DNA of 64,000 bases from PALSA-911 sp037442565 (GTDB lineage Bacteria; Pseudomonadota; Alphaproteobacteria; Acetobacterales; Acetobacteraceae): positions 1-64,000 of the forward strand of contig JBBIQA010000002.1 of the NCBI GenBank assembly GCA_037442565.1. The letters run 5' to 3'. Under the pieces are notes generated by a model. That model worked only from the letters and a program-made list of their open reading frames with translations, made no database searches and had not been told where the DNA came from. The first letter of the stretch is position 1. Every line of letters starts with the position of its first letter. Below are positions 8,115-16,959 of this stretch, one piece after another. Both the position numbers and the translations under genes were made by a program.

Positions 8115-8897
8115 TCAAGCGGGCAGCTTTCCGTGGTGGGAGTGCAGCTGCGCCGACAACTCCCGGCGCAGCTCATTGAACGCCGGCGAGGATACATCGC
8201 GCGGCCGGTCCAGCAAGACACGCCGGTCCGACACGATGCGGCCCGGCCCCGGCGACATGACCACGACGCGGTCGGCCAGGAAGATCGCTTCCTCGATCGA
8301 ATGGGTCACGAAGATCACGGTCAGGCCGGTACGCTGCCAGAGGTCGAGCAGTTCGTCCTGCAGGCGCTCGCGCGTCATCGCATCCAGCGCGCCGAAAGGT
8401 TCGTCCATCAGCACGACCCGGGCGTCGTTGGCGAGTACCCGGGCGATGGCGACGCGCTGCTTCATGCCGCCGGACAACTGGTGCGGATAGGCGTCGGCGA
8501 AGGCGCGCAGGCCGACGATGTCGATGTAGCGCTCCGCGATGTCCGCCACTTCCTTGCGCGCCAGGCCGCGGGCGGCGGGGCCGAAGCCGATATTGCCGCG
8601 CACCGACAGCCACGGGAACAGGCCATAATCCTGGAACACCATGCCGCGATCCGGTCCGGGACCGGCGACCGGCCGGCCGGCGACGATGACCTGGCCCTCG
8701 CTGGCCTCCTCGAACCCGGCGACGATGCGCAGCAGGGTGGACTTGCCGCAGCCGGAGGCGCCGATCAGGCAGACGAACTCGCCGGCGGCGATGTGCAGAT
8801 CGGCGCCGCGCAATGCCTCGATCTCCCCGGCCGGGCCGGTGAAGCGCTTGGTGACGTGATCAACGCGTATGAGTTCACCCCCCTTGGTGTCACCCAT
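8115..8897 (-). CDS. ABC transporter ATP-binding protein, SsuB/TauB/nitrate type
   Basis: The 260-residue ATPase carries Walker A GASGCGKST (near residue 42), a Q-loop at VFQDYGLFPWL, signature LSGGMKQRVAIAR, Walker B VVLMDEPFGALD and the switch His in FVTHSIEEA. The order and spacing match ATPases of aliphatic sulfonate, taurine and nitrate importers. Its start overlaps the permease stop by 8 bp, consistent with translational coupling in an operon with binding protein, permease and the downstream hydrolase. The imported solute cannot be named. Confidence 0.93.
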   Translation of the reverse strand: MGDTKGGELIRVDHVTKRFTGPAGEIEALRGADLHIAAGEFVCLIGASGCGKSTLLRIVAGFEEASEGQVIVAGRPVAGPGPDRGMVFQDYGLFPWLSVRGNIGFGPAARGLARKEVADIAERYIDIVGLRAFADAYPHQLSGGMKQRVAIARVLANDARVVLMDEPFGALDAMTRERLQDELLDLWQRTGLTVIFVTHSIEEAIFLADRVVVMSPGPGRIVSDRRVLLDRPRDVSSPAFNELRRELSAQLHSHHGKLPA

Positions 8898-9678
8898 GTT
8901 GCGGACTCCAGCGCAGCAGGCGCCGGCCGAGCAGTTGCACCGCCTTGTCCGACAGGAAGCCGGCGATGCCGATGGTGATCATGCCGGCGATGACGATCTC
9001 GGTTCGCGACAGCTGGCGGGCATCCATGATCATGGCGCCGAGCCCGGTCTGCACGCCGGTCATCTCGCCGACCACGATCACCACCCAGGCAAACCCAAGG
9101 CCCAGGCGCAGGCCGGTGAACATGCCGGGCAGGGCGGCCGGCAGCACCACCTTGGGAAACATCGCCGCGCGCTTCACCCCCAGCATGGCCGCCGCCTCGA
9201 ACAACCGCGGCTCCACGCTGCGCACGCCGAAGATGGTATTCACCAGGATCGGGAAGAACGCCCCCAGCGCCACCAGGAAGAACGCCGAGCGCGCGCCAAG
9301 GCCGAACACGATCATCGACAGCGGCAGCCAGGCCGTGACCGGCACCGGGCGCAGCACCTGCAGCATCGGGTCGAGCAGGTCGCGCACCACCGCCAGCCGC
9401 CCGATCAGCATCCCCAACGGCAAGGCCAGCGCCGCCGCCAGCAGGAAAGCGCCATAGACCCGTCCGGCGGAGGCGAGCAGATGGCCGAGCAGGGTCGCGC
9501 TGAAGGCGTCGTCGTAGATGCCGCCGAAGGCGAGGTCCCAGAACGCGACCGCGACATCCGATGGCGGCGGGATCAGGCCGGGAGCGCCGCGCGTGGCCAG
9601 CCACCAGCCGAGCAGGCACAGTCCCGGCACCGCAACGGCCAGCAGCGCCCGCCTGGCCTCTGTGGTGGCGTGCGTCAA
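8890..9678 (-). CDS. ABC transporter permease, SsuC/TauC type
   Basis: The 262-residue BPD_transp_1 permease has about six membrane helices. The EAA loop is recognisable in the stretch VEPRLFEAAAMLGVKRAAMF followed by VVLPAALPGMFTGLRLGLG. The usual long frame runs on upstream to 10986, but the family N-terminus and coupling point to the TTG at 9678, which shares TTGA with the binding-protein stop. It forms the membrane channel of the importer. An alternative start is not obvious in the first 20 residues, so the TTG is reasonably likely. Confidence 0.9.
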   Translation of the reverse strand: MTHATTEARRALLAVAVPGLCLLGWWLATRGAPGLIPPPSDVAVAFWDLAFGGIYDDAFSATLLGHLLASAGRVYGAFLLAAALALPLGMLIGRLAVVRDLLDPMLQVLRPVPVTAWLPLSMIVFGLGARSAFFLVALGAFFPILVNTIFGVRSVEPRLFEAAAMLGVKRAAMFPKVVLPAALPGMFTGLRLGLGFAWVVIVVGEMTGVQTGLGAMIMDARQLSRTEIVIAGMITIGIAGFLSDKAVQLLGRRLLRWSPQHG

Positions 9679-10694
9679 GCGGCGCTCGCCACCTCGTCGG
9701 AGAATTTGGTATCCAGGAACGTGGCGAAATCCGGCAAGGCGCGGATCTGCTTCAGTTCCAGCATCTGCTCGGCGTAGGTCTTCACCTGTTGCACCATCAG
9801 CGGTGTCATCTGCCAGTTCAGTTCCACATTCGGCACCGACACGGCGATGGCCTCGCGCTTCTGGCCGAGTTTGGCCACCGTCATGGCGATCATCTCGTCG
9901 TGGTTGGCCATCGCGAAGCCGCTGGCCTTGCGCTGGATGTCGACCATCATCTTCACGATCTCCGGCCGCTCGGCGATGGTGTCGCGATGCGTGCCGACGA
10001 TCATGTTCAGGCTGCCCATCGGCGTGGAGTAGGGATACTCGACGATCTTGCCGACCCCGGTGCTGACCGACACGCCGGGCGCGGGTTCGGCGCCGACATA
10101 GGCATCCACGTCGCCGCGGGCCAGGGCCGCGTTCATCTCGCTGAAGCTGACGCGGACGGGCTGGATGTCCTTGATGGTCATGCCTTCCATTCGCAGCCGT
10201 TCCAGGATGAAGACCTCCTGGGTCGAGCCGGGCCAGATCGCGACCTTCTTGCCGCGCAGGTCCTTCAGGCTGGCGATCGGGCTGTCCTTGGCGGCGACCA
10301 CGGCCATGCCCTTGTTGCAGGCGGAGGCAACGACCACGACGGGTTCGTGCGCGGCGGCGCCCAGGATGCCGGCGGCGATGCCGAAGGTGGCGAAGTCCAC
10401 TGATTTGGTGACGACCGCGTTCTTGCCATCGGTTGGGCTCTCGAACGGGATCACCTCGATCCTGTAGCCGGCCGGGGTGAAGCGTTCGTAGAAATAGGGC
10501 GTGATCGAATGGATCAGCTTCAGCGCGCCCATCTTGATGACGATGGGGGATTGCGCCGCGGCGGAGCCGATGAAGGGCCCGTTCGCGGAGCGGATGAAGG
10601 GTGCCGCCGCCGAGCGGATGAAGGGTGCCGCCGCGGAGCGGATGAAGGGTAGGGCGAGCCCGGCGGCCAGCATCGAACGGCGATTGAGTGACAT
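9675..10694 (-). CDS. ABC transporter substrate-binding protein with repeat-expanded signal peptide
   Basis: The 339-residue periplasmic binding protein is of the NMT1/SsuA-like group. The N-terminus MSLNRRSMLAAGLALPF is Tat-like (twin Arg). Between the hydrophobic core and the mature domain lie four copies of a PFIRSAAA-type octapeptide, from 24-bp tandem repeats at 10561-10656. The mature part (IVIKMGALKLIHSITPYFYE to the end) shows the expected alpha/beta folds, including LRGKKVAIWPGSTQEVFI. The ATG at 10694 follows GAGGGA; upstream in-frame ATGs to 10811 lack such a site. The repeat places the cleavage site unusually far from the twin Arg. The first gene of the importer operon. Confidence 0.88.
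   Translation of the reverse strand: MSLNRRSMLAAGLALPFIRSAAAPFIRSAAAPFIRSANGPFIGSAAAQSPIVIKMGALKLIHSITPYFYERFTPAGYRIEVIPFESPTDGKNAVVTKSVDFATFGIAAGILGAAAHEPVVVVASACNKGMAVVAAKDSPIASLKDLRGKKVAIWPGSTQEVFILERLRMEGMTIKDIQPVRVSFSEMNAALARGDVDAYVGAEPAPGVSVSTGVGKIVEYPYSTPMGSLNMIVGTHRDTIAERPEIVKMMVDIQRKASGFAMANHDEMIAMTVAKLGQKREAIAVSVPNVELNWQMTPLMVQQVKTYAEQMLELKQIRALPDFATFLDTKFSDEVASAA
10561..10656 (-). repeat. 24-bp in-frame tandem repeat, about four units, inside a signal peptide
   Basis: Four consecutive 24-bp units, built on GCGGAGCGGATGAAGGG plus a variable end, encode successive PFIRSAAA-like octapeptides in the binding-protein N-terminus. The two central units are nearly identical. The outer ones have drifted (PFIRSANG, PFIGSAAA). 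A multiple-of-three unit length keeps the frame open, so copy number could vary by slippage. Confidence 0.9.
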
Positions 10695-11133
10695 GGCGAT
10701 CCCTCGCTGCATTGCGGCGCCGGCGGAGGAGCCGGACGCCATCTGGTCGGTAGCAGCAAGCCTCGTGCCAACACTGCCCCGCGCGGGCATTGGCCGCCTG
10801 GCGCACGGCAAGGCATTGCCGGCGCTTCGGCGGGTGGGAGATCATTCGGACGACTTGTCGGAAAATTAGGCATTTGCTTGGTTTGCATGCGGGCTTCGGC
10901 GGTATCGCCGCACGGCTCCGGCTGGCTCGTAAATCCGTCCCCGGATCGTCCTCGCCAACTTGCCGGCCTTCAACGGGATGGTTCACACGGGACGGATCGA
11001 CATAGGCGGGCAGCGCGGGGGATATTATGGGCTATAGACATCGCCACAGGCATCGCCGCATCGGCGGCATTGCCGGCATTTGGAGGCTTTACGCATGGTC
11101 GCATCCTTTCATCTGATGCCGGGACGCTAGCGA
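10695..11133. other. Divergent intergenic region without recognised gene
   Basis: This 439-bp spacer separates the minus-strand importer operon from the plus-strand RodZ-like gene and must contain their promoters. A locally AT-richer patch around 10855-10885 (GGAAAATTAGGCATTTGCTTGG) is the best place for the importer promoter, but no convincing -35/-10 pair is visible. No credible open reading frame, RNA or repeat was found in it. Confidence 0.5.
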
Positions 11134-12789
11134 ATGGGCGATACATCCCGTGATCCGGGCTTTGGCGCCGATGCGGACGAAGCCGCCTTTCAACGCCTGG
11201 AGCAGGGGTTCGCTGCGCTGCGCCGCGATGCCGCCCGCCTGCGCCAACAACCCGCCGGCGCCCTCGGAGCGTTGCATGACCCGAGGGAACTCGATGCTTC
11301 CCTGGCCGAGGTCAACCGGCGGATCGATGCCTTGGCCAGCCGCGCCAACGCTCCGAGCGATCCCGGACCGATCCTGGCCGCGCTGACCACGGTCGAGGAG
11401 AAGATTTCCTCTCTCACCGCCAGGCTCGACCGCTTCGCCGAGCAGAGCGCGCTGACCGAGGCGATGGCGTCGGCGACGGCAAAGATCGACGGTCTGGCGG
11501 CGCGGCTCGATGCACGGCTGAACCAGCTTCAGGAGAAGCAGGCCGAGTTCAGCGCGAAGCTCTCGCAGGCGTCGTCCGAGCCCAAGCTGGCGCCCCCCCC
11601 GCCGAAGCCCGCGGCTGCGCCGCCGGCAGCTTTGGCGCCCGTTGCTCCGGCGCCCGTTGCCCCGGCGCCCGTTGCCCCGGCGCCCGCGGCGATGAAGCCG
11701 CCGGCCCCGGCACCATTGGCTTCGCCGCCCCCACCCGCAACTGCGGCGCGCGCGCCAACGCCACCACCCAGCCTGTCGTCGCCCAGCCCGCCGCCCGCAT
11801 CGGCTTTCGCCACTTTGTCAAAGCCCGAGCCCGAGCCACGGCGCTCGCATCTGCCCGCCCTTCTGGTGCTCGTCGTGATGGTGCTTGCCGCCGCCGCGGC
11901 CCTCGCGTGGCTGCGGCCGGATTTGGTCAAGTCCGACAAGATCGTACACGAGTGGCTGGAACCCGCGCGCGACAAGGCAATGCACTGGCTGCATCTGAGC
12001 CGGGAGACGCCCGCAGCCCCGCCGGCCGTCCTGGCGGCGTCTGCCGGCCAGATCGCCCCGCCCGATGCCCCCGCCGATGCCCCCGCCGATGCCCCGGCCG
12101 ATGCCCCCACCGAGGCGACTGGCGCGGCGGCGCCGAACCAAGCTGCCGCCGAACCGCCCCCCGCTTCCGACGCCGGACCGCCCGTGGGCGCCTCTCAGGC
12201 TGATCCGGCAAACGCCCGGCCGGATTCCACCACGCAATCCGCGGCGCCCGGGCAGACCGCATCGGCCGGAGTGCAGGGTGCGGCGACCGATGTGGCGCCA
12301 CCGGCGGCGTTCGCGACGGCGACCGTGCCGAACAGCCCGGCGGACACCGCGGTCGCCGGAGCGGGGCCCTCGATCCCCACGGGAGCACCGGCGCCCGCCC
12401 CCTCTGCCGCGCCCTCTCCGGCGGCCTCGAATATCGTGGTGGGCGCCCGGGCGGATGTCTGGCTGATGGTTCAGGACGTGGAGGGCCGTACCCTGCTGGC
12501 GCGCGTTCTGCATCAAGGCGAGACCTGGACGGCGCCGGAAGGGCAGGGGCTGCGGCTTTCGACCGGCAATGCCGGGGCAACTTTCGTGTCCATCGCCGGC
12601 GTGACCTGGCCCTCGTTGGGCAGCAGCGGGGGCGTGCGCCACGACCTGCCGCTGGATGCCACGCTGCTGTCGGCGGCGATCGCGCAGACCCGGAAATCCA
12701 AGCGGTCCGTCAGTGAACGGTCGGCCAATGCCGCACGGGCAAAGCCGTTGCCGGGCCCGTCCAAGCGGACGAAAACGGCCTACCAGTAA
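11134..12789 (+). CDS. Membrane protein with RodZ-like C-terminal domain and cytoplasmic coiled coil
   Basis: The 551-residue predicted bitopic protein has an N-terminal region (residues 45-145) rich in heptad-like alpha helix (NRRIDALASR, LDARLNQLQEKQAEFSAKL). A Pro/Ala region with PVAPA repeats follows, then one membrane helix at about 239-261, preceded by positive residues (PRRSH). A second Pro/Ala region has four DAPA repeats. The end, about residues 434-510, is the beta-rich stretch ADVWLMVQDVEGRTLLARVL, HQGETWTAPEGQGLRLSTG and NAG, matching the RodZ C-terminal domain (DUF4115). RodZ links MreB to the elongasome through an N-terminal HTH domain, which is absent here. A cell-envelope role is inferred. 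Confidence 0.7.
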   Translation: MGDTSRDPGFGADADEAAFQRLEQGFAALRRDAARLRQQPAGALGALHDPRELDASLAEVNRRIDALASRANAPSDPGPILAALTTVEEKISSLTARLDRFAEQSALTEAMASATAKIDGLAARLDARLNQLQEKQAEFSAKLSQASSEPKLAPPPPKPAAAPPAALAPVAPAPVAPAPVAPAPAAMKPPAPAPLASPPPPATAARAPTPPPSLSSPSPPPASAFATLSKPEPEPRRSHLPALLVLVVMVLAAAAALAWLRPDLVKSDKIVHEWLEPARDKAMHWLHLSRETPAAPPAVLAASAGQIAPPDAPADAPADAPADAPTEATGAAAPNQAAAEPPPASDAGPPVGASQADPANARPDSTTQSAAPGQTASAGVQGAATDVAPPAAFATATVPNSPADTAVAGAGPSIPTGAPAPAPSAAPSPAASNIVVGARADVWLMVQDVEGRTLLARVLHQGETWTAPEGQGLRLSTGNAGATFVSIAGVTWPSLGSSGGVRHDLPLDATLLSAAIAQTRKSKRSVSERSANAARAKPLPGPSKRTKTAYQ

Positions 12790-12822
12790 GGCCGTCGGCG
12801 CCCACCGGCTGGGAATGACGGG

Positions 12823-14928
12823 TCACACCGGCGCGCGCGGCAGCGCGCCTGCCATCAGTTCGACCTGACGGGCGATCCGCCCAAGCGCGTCCGCCTGCGG
12901 CCCCGCCAGGGACGGGCGAGGCGGTATGACGCCGGAGCCCGAGGCAAGGGCCTGCATGGCGCCGCCGATCCAGCCGCGCCATTGCCGCCAGAACTCCGGC
13001 GGGAACGCGCCGGCCAGCTTCGGGTCCAGCTGCATGGCGGACAGCCGGCCGGCGAAGCGGCGCAACGCCGCGTCGATCACCATCGCGGCCTCCAGCCTGT
13101 CCCGGGCGGCGGTGCCGGGTTCCAGCAAAGCGCGCGAGACCGAGGCCTCCACATTGTTCGTCGCCAGCCCGGCGGCGCGGCGGGCCTGGTCCACCTCCCC
13201 GGCATCGGCCTCGTGCAGGAAGAACGCCAGCACGGCCTCGGCATAGGCCCTGTGCGCCGCGATGGCGGTGCGCAGTTCCACTTCCAGGCGCTGCGGCTCC
13301 CAGCTTGGCCAGAGGAAATAGCAGCCGGCGATGGCGATCAGGCCGCCGGCGAAGGTGAGCAGGGCGCGGGTGCCGGCGATCACCCATTCGCTGGTGCCGG
13401 GCTGGCCGAGTTCCACCAGCAGCACGATCATCGGCGTCAGCGCCGCCAGGAACAGGCCAAGGCTGACCGCGCGGATGGCGAAGGCGAAGATGGCCAGCGG
13501 AAACATCGCCGCGGCGATGCCGAGCTTGCTGGTGACGAACAGGCCGATCGCCGCCGCCAGGATGCCGCCAAGAACGGTGCCGCCGACGCGTTCCAGGGCG
13601 CGGGTGAAGGTGTTGCCGAAATAGGGCTGCATGGTCGCGACGATCGTGATCGTCAGCCAATGGTCGTATGGGGTGAACCAGATCAGCGTGAACAGGATCG
13701 CCGGCGCCGTGGTGATGGCGGCGCGCAGGGCGTGGCGAAAGGCCAGCGATTGCCATTTCAGATTGGCCAGCAAGGGCACGCGCACCCGCTGCCAGGGCGT
13801 CTGCGGTTGCCCGTCCAGGGTGGCCCCCGGCAGGTAGTTCGCCGGCACCGCCAAGGTGTGCGCGATGCGCAGACGCTCGATGATGGCGTTGAACGACGGG
13901 CGCAGCGGCGAGTCCGGCGCCAGTGCCTCGACACCCGCCACGATGCCCGCGATCCCGAGCGCGATCTGTTCGTCGGCCTGCCCGGTGTCGCTGACGATGG
14001 ACTGGCCGATCCGCACCAGCAGCGCGCGCAAGGCCTGCAGGCTGTCCCCGGCCAGCCGGCGCTCGTCCGGCCCGGCATCCTCCACCTGGTCGCTGAGGGC
14101 GATCAGCGCGGCGAACAGCTGGTCGCCGGTCTCCAGCCGGATCAGGCTCTGCGCGGCACGGCTGCTGGCCGGCCCGCGCGTGCGGATGGTTTCCAGCACG
14201 GTCGCGCGCGCCGCCTCGATCGCCTCGCGCACGGCGCGGCGATGGGCGCGGGCGTGGCTTTCCCAGGCGGTGGCGTCGCAGGCCGGCGCCGCGAGCAGAT
14301 CGCACAGGCCCTGCACCAGCCCGCCAAGCCTGTCATAGACCTTGCCGACCGCCAGGCGGGCCGGGCGGAACGGGTAGACCGGCCAGATCACCATCGTCAG
14401 CACCGTCGCCCACAGCGAGCCGGCCAGGAACATGCCGCCCAAAATGGCCGCGCTGGCCAGGCTCGGCAGTTGGTGATCGAGCGAGAGGATCAGCACCACG
14501 CACAGCAGCCCGCCGACCTGCTGGGCCGATTGGCCGAAGACCCGGAGATAGACGGCGCAGAAGATGCCGAGCACGGCGAAGGGCAGGGCCACCGGAATGC
14601 CCAGGCCGCGCACCAGGCCGCCGCCGGCCACGATCAGGGCTCCGGTCACGGCAAAGCTGAGCAAAGCCGGAATGCGCCGGCGGATCGGGCCGCCGGGATC
14701 GCACAGGCAGGTGAACAGGGCGCCCAGCGCGGCCTCGATCAGGCCAGGCGCGTTCAGCCATTCGCTGGCGGCGATGATGATTGCGGTGGACAGGCCGGCG
14801 CGGATGCCCTCGGCCAGGCTGAACCCCTGCCGATTGAACAGGATGGGCAGGCGCGCCAAATCCGGCATGGCGGCTTTGAGCCCCGCCGGCTGGCCCGGCA
14901 TCGGGCCGGTTGGACGAAAGCCAGGCAT
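12823..14928 (-). CDS. FUSC family membrane protein (aromatic acid exporter type)
   Basis: The 701-residue FUSC/AaeB-like membrane protein has two blocks of membrane helices, at about residues 40-190 and 395-535. Each is followed by a long cytoplasmic helical domain, the typical duplicated layout of the fusaric-acid-resistance and p-hydroxybenzoate efflux family. The second block contains FTPYDHWLTITIVATMQPYFG, close to the family's conserved segment. The ATG at 14928 follows AGGGGGA; residue 21 is an alternative Met. It is divergent from the URC genes with 94 bp between starts, but there is no direct evidence of a shared function. Confidence 0.85.
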   Translation of the reverse strand: MPGFRPTGPMPGQPAGLKAAMPDLARLPILFNRQGFSLAEGIRAGLSTAIIIAASEWLNAPGLIEAALGALFTCLCDPGGPIRRRIPALLSFAVTGALIVAGGGLVRGLGIPVALPFAVLGIFCAVYLRVFGQSAQQVGGLLCVVLILSLDHQLPSLASAAILGGMFLAGSLWATVLTMVIWPVYPFRPARLAVGKVYDRLGGLVQGLCDLLAAPACDATAWESHARAHRRAVREAIEAARATVLETIRTRGPASSRAAQSLIRLETGDQLFAALIALSDQVEDAGPDERRLAGDSLQALRALLVRIGQSIVSDTGQADEQIALGIAGIVAGVEALAPDSPLRPSFNAIIERLRIAHTLAVPANYLPGATLDGQPQTPWQRVRVPLLANLKWQSLAFRHALRAAITTAPAILFTLIWFTPYDHWLTITIVATMQPYFGNTFTRALERVGGTVLGGILAAAIGLFVTSKLGIAAAMFPLAIFAFAIRAVSLGLFLAALTPMIVLLVELGQPGTSEWVIAGTRALLTFAGGLIAIAGCYFLWPSWEPQRLEVELRTAIAAHRAYAEAVLAFFLHEADAGEVDQARRAAGLATNNVEASVSRALLEPGTAARDRLEAAMVIDAALRRFAGRLSAMQLDPKLAGAFPPEFWRQWRGWIGGAMQALASGSGVIPPRPSLAGPQADALGRIARQVELMAGALPRAPV

Positions 14929-14978
14929 GCGGGCGATCTTCCCCCTGGTCGGACAGTAAAGCTGACCTTAACGTGGTC

Positions 14979-15007
14979 GGGGCCTGAACCGAAGCCCGTC
15001 AGGCCCC
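14979..15007 (+). promoter_or_regulatory. Inverted repeat in the leader of the URC genes
   Basis: A perfect 9-bp inverted repeat, GGGGCCTGA and TCAGGCCCC with an 11-nt loop, ends 15 bp before the ATG at 15023. It just precedes the likely ribosome-binding site (CCGGAG at 15011-15016). It could be an operator half-site pair or a leader hairpin. No run of T follows, so it is not a standard terminator. Confidence 0.45.
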
Positions 15008-15022
15008 TTTCCGGAGCACGGC

Positions 15023-16324
15023 ATGACCGAAGGCCTCCCTTCCACCAGACCGAACGACCGCAAGGTGCCGCGGGCGATCGTGCTCACTTCGCATCCCTCC
15101 GCCGCTTCCGGCCTCGGCGCGGGCGCGGCGCCGGCCATCGTCTGGGGGGCGGCGGACCCGGCGGCTCGCGGGCCGGTGGTTGCAACGATCACCTCTGTCG
15201 GGACCACCGCCAGCCGCAACACCATCGGCACCCATGCCGGCGCCTATTCGCTGTATCGCGCCTTGGCCATCGCCGCGGGACAGCTGGACCCCGCGCACCG
15301 CGCGGACCTGACGGACACGGCGCCGGCGGCGCAGATCGGCCCCTTCCCGCAATGGTACGACCCGGACCGGATCGTCTCGCTCGACCCCTGGGGGCACATG
15401 ACCGGCACGGTCTACGCCGACCGGATCGCCGCCGGCTGGGACATTCGCCCGACCATCGCCATCACCCGCGCGCATATCCACATGCCCGAGATCGTCGCCG
15501 CCATCGCCGCCGGGCGCCTCAGCCCCGATGGCGTGGTGCTGGGCCCCGGCGGCGACGCCCGCGTCACCAAGATCGCCATTGAGCCGGTTTGGTGGCTGCC
15601 CGGCGTCGCGCGCCGCTTCGGCATCGACCCGACCGATCTGAAACGCGCCTTGTTCGAACAGACCGGCGGCATGTTCCCCGAACTCGTCACCCGCCCCGAC
15701 CTCGATGTGTTCCTGCCGCCGATCGGCGGCATGACCGTCTATCTGTTCGGCGACGTCTCCCTGCTCGGCAAGTCCACAACGCGCATCACCTGCCGCGTGC
15801 ATGACGAGTGCAACGGTTCGGACGTGTTCGGCTCCGACATCTGCACCTGCCGGCCCTACCTGGCGCACGGTATCGAGCTGTGCATCGAAACCGCCCAGCA
15901 GGGCGGCGTCGGCGTGGTGGTGTACAACCGCAAGGAAGGCCGTGCGCTCGGGGAAGTCACCAAATTCCTGGTCTACAACGCGCGCAAGCGCCAGGCAGGC
16001 GGCGACCGCGCCGAACGCTATTTCGAACGGACCGAATGCGTGGCGGGGGTCACCGACATGCGCTTCCAGGAACTCATGCCGGATGTGCTGCATTGGCTCG
16101 GCATCACCCGGATCGACCGCCTGGTATCGATGAGCAACCTCAAATACGCCCCGCTGGTGGCCGGCGGCATCGATGTGGTTACCCGCGTGCCGATCCCCGA
16201 CGACCTGATCCCGCCCGATGCCAGCGTGGAAATGGATGCCAAGAAGGCCGCCGGATATTTTTCCGCCGATGTGCCCGATGCCACCGAACTGAGTATCCGG
16301 AAGGGCCGGGGCCTGGAGGCATGA
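15023..16324 (+). CDS. GTP cyclohydrolase II paralogue of the URC uracil-catabolism type
   Basis: The 433-residue protein has an extra N-terminal domain of about 240 residues ahead of a GTP cyclohydrolase II domain. The zinc ligands are intact as C-x10-C-x-C in HDECNGSDVFGSDICTC. The substrate loop reads YNRKEGRALGEVTKFLVYNAR, where riboflavin-pathway RibA has LRQEGRGIGL. This long form, joined to uracil phosphoribosyltransferase, matches URC1 of the pyrimidine-ring catabolic URC pathway rather than riboflavin synthesis. Its stop overlaps the next start as ATGA. The third URC protein, URC4 (DUF1688), is not next to it. Confidence is high for family and good for pathway. Confidence 0.85.
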   Translation: MTEGLPSTRPNDRKVPRAIVLTSHPSAASGLGAGAAPAIVWGAADPAARGPVVATITSVGTTASRNTIGTHAGAYSLYRALAIAAGQLDPAHRADLTDTAPAAQIGPFPQWYDPDRIVSLDPWGHMTGTVYADRIAAGWDIRPTIAITRAHIHMPEIVAAIAAGRLSPDGVVLGPGGDARVTKIAIEPVWWLPGVARRFGIDPTDLKRALFEQTGGMFPELVTRPDLDVFLPPIGGMTVYLFGDVSLLGKSTTRITCRVHDECNGSDVFGSDICTCRPYLAHGIELCIETAQQGGVGVVVYNRKEGRALGEVTKFLVYNARKRQAGGDRAERYFERTECVAGVTDMRFQELMPDVLHWLGITRIDRLVSMSNLKYAPLVAGGIDVVTRVPIPDDLIPPDASVEMDAKKAAGYFSADVPDATELSIRKGRGLEA

Positions 16325-16947
16325 GCGTCACCACCGTCGACCACCCGCTGGTGCAGCACAAGCTGACCATCCTGCGCGACCGGGAGACCAGCACCGCCAA
16401 GTTCCGCCAGGTCGCGCGCGAGATCAGCCTGCTGATGGCCTATGAGGTGCTGCGCGAACTGCCCATGCAGACCGTGACGATCGAGACGCCGCTGGAGCCG
16501 ATGGAGGCGCCGCAGCTCGCCGGCAAGAAGCTGTGCTTCGTCCCGGTGCTGCGGGCCGGCAACGGCATCCTGGACGGGATGCTGGACCTGGTGCCCTCGG
16601 CCCGTGTCGGTCATATCGGCCTGTACCGCGATCCGCATACGCTGGTTCCGGTGGAGTATTACGTGAAACTACCCGACGACATAAGCGATCGGCTGGTGAT
16701 CATGGTGGACCCGATGCTGGCCACCGGCCATTCCGCCGCCGCCGCGGTTGGCCGCCTGAAACAGGCCGGCGCGACGCAGATCCGATTCGTCTGCCTCCTG
16801 GCCGCCCCCGAAGGTATTTCCGCGCTGACTGGCGAGCATCCGGACGTGCAGATTTTTACCGCTGCCGTTGATCGGGGATTGGACGAACACGCCTATATCC
16901 GGCCTGGGTTGGGGGATGCCGGGGACAGGCTGTTCGGGACGAAGTAA
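16321..16947 (+). CDS. upp: Uracil phosphoribosyltransferase
   Basis: The 208-residue enzyme converts uracil and PRPP to UMP. Characteristic stretches are VQHKLTILRDRETSTAKFR at the N-terminus, the central VPVLRAGNGILDGMLDLVP, the PRPP-binding motif VIMVDPMLATGHSA near residue 130, and the C-terminal DRGLDEHAYIRPGLGDAGDR that binds uracil. Length and motifs are complete. It is translationally coupled to the GTP cyclohydrolase II paralogue by a 4-bp overlap. In the URC pathway this enzyme is the URC6 counterpart, feeding uracil into ring opening through its nucleotide. Confidence 0.95.
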   Translation: MSVTTVDHPLVQHKLTILRDRETSTAKFRQVAREISLLMAYEVLRELPMQTVTIETPLEPMEAPQLAGKKLCFVPVLRAGNGILDGMLDLVPSARVGHIGLYRDPHTLVPVEYYVKLPDDISDRLVIMVDPMLATGHSAAAAVGRLKQAGATQIRFVCLLAAPEGISALTGEHPDVQIFTAAVDRGLDEHAYIRPGLGDAGDRLFGTK

Positions 16948-16959
16948 CGCCCGGCCGCA

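Noticed and set aside
10561..10656. Repeats as a possible CRISPR array
   Set aside because: Units are directly adjacent with no spacers and lie in frame in a signal peptide.
12982..15582. An 866-residue plus-strand frame opposite the FUSC gene
   Set aside because: It is rich in Gln, Arg and Gly, as expected for antisense of GC-rich coding DNA, runs into the URC gene in another frame, and shows no domain.
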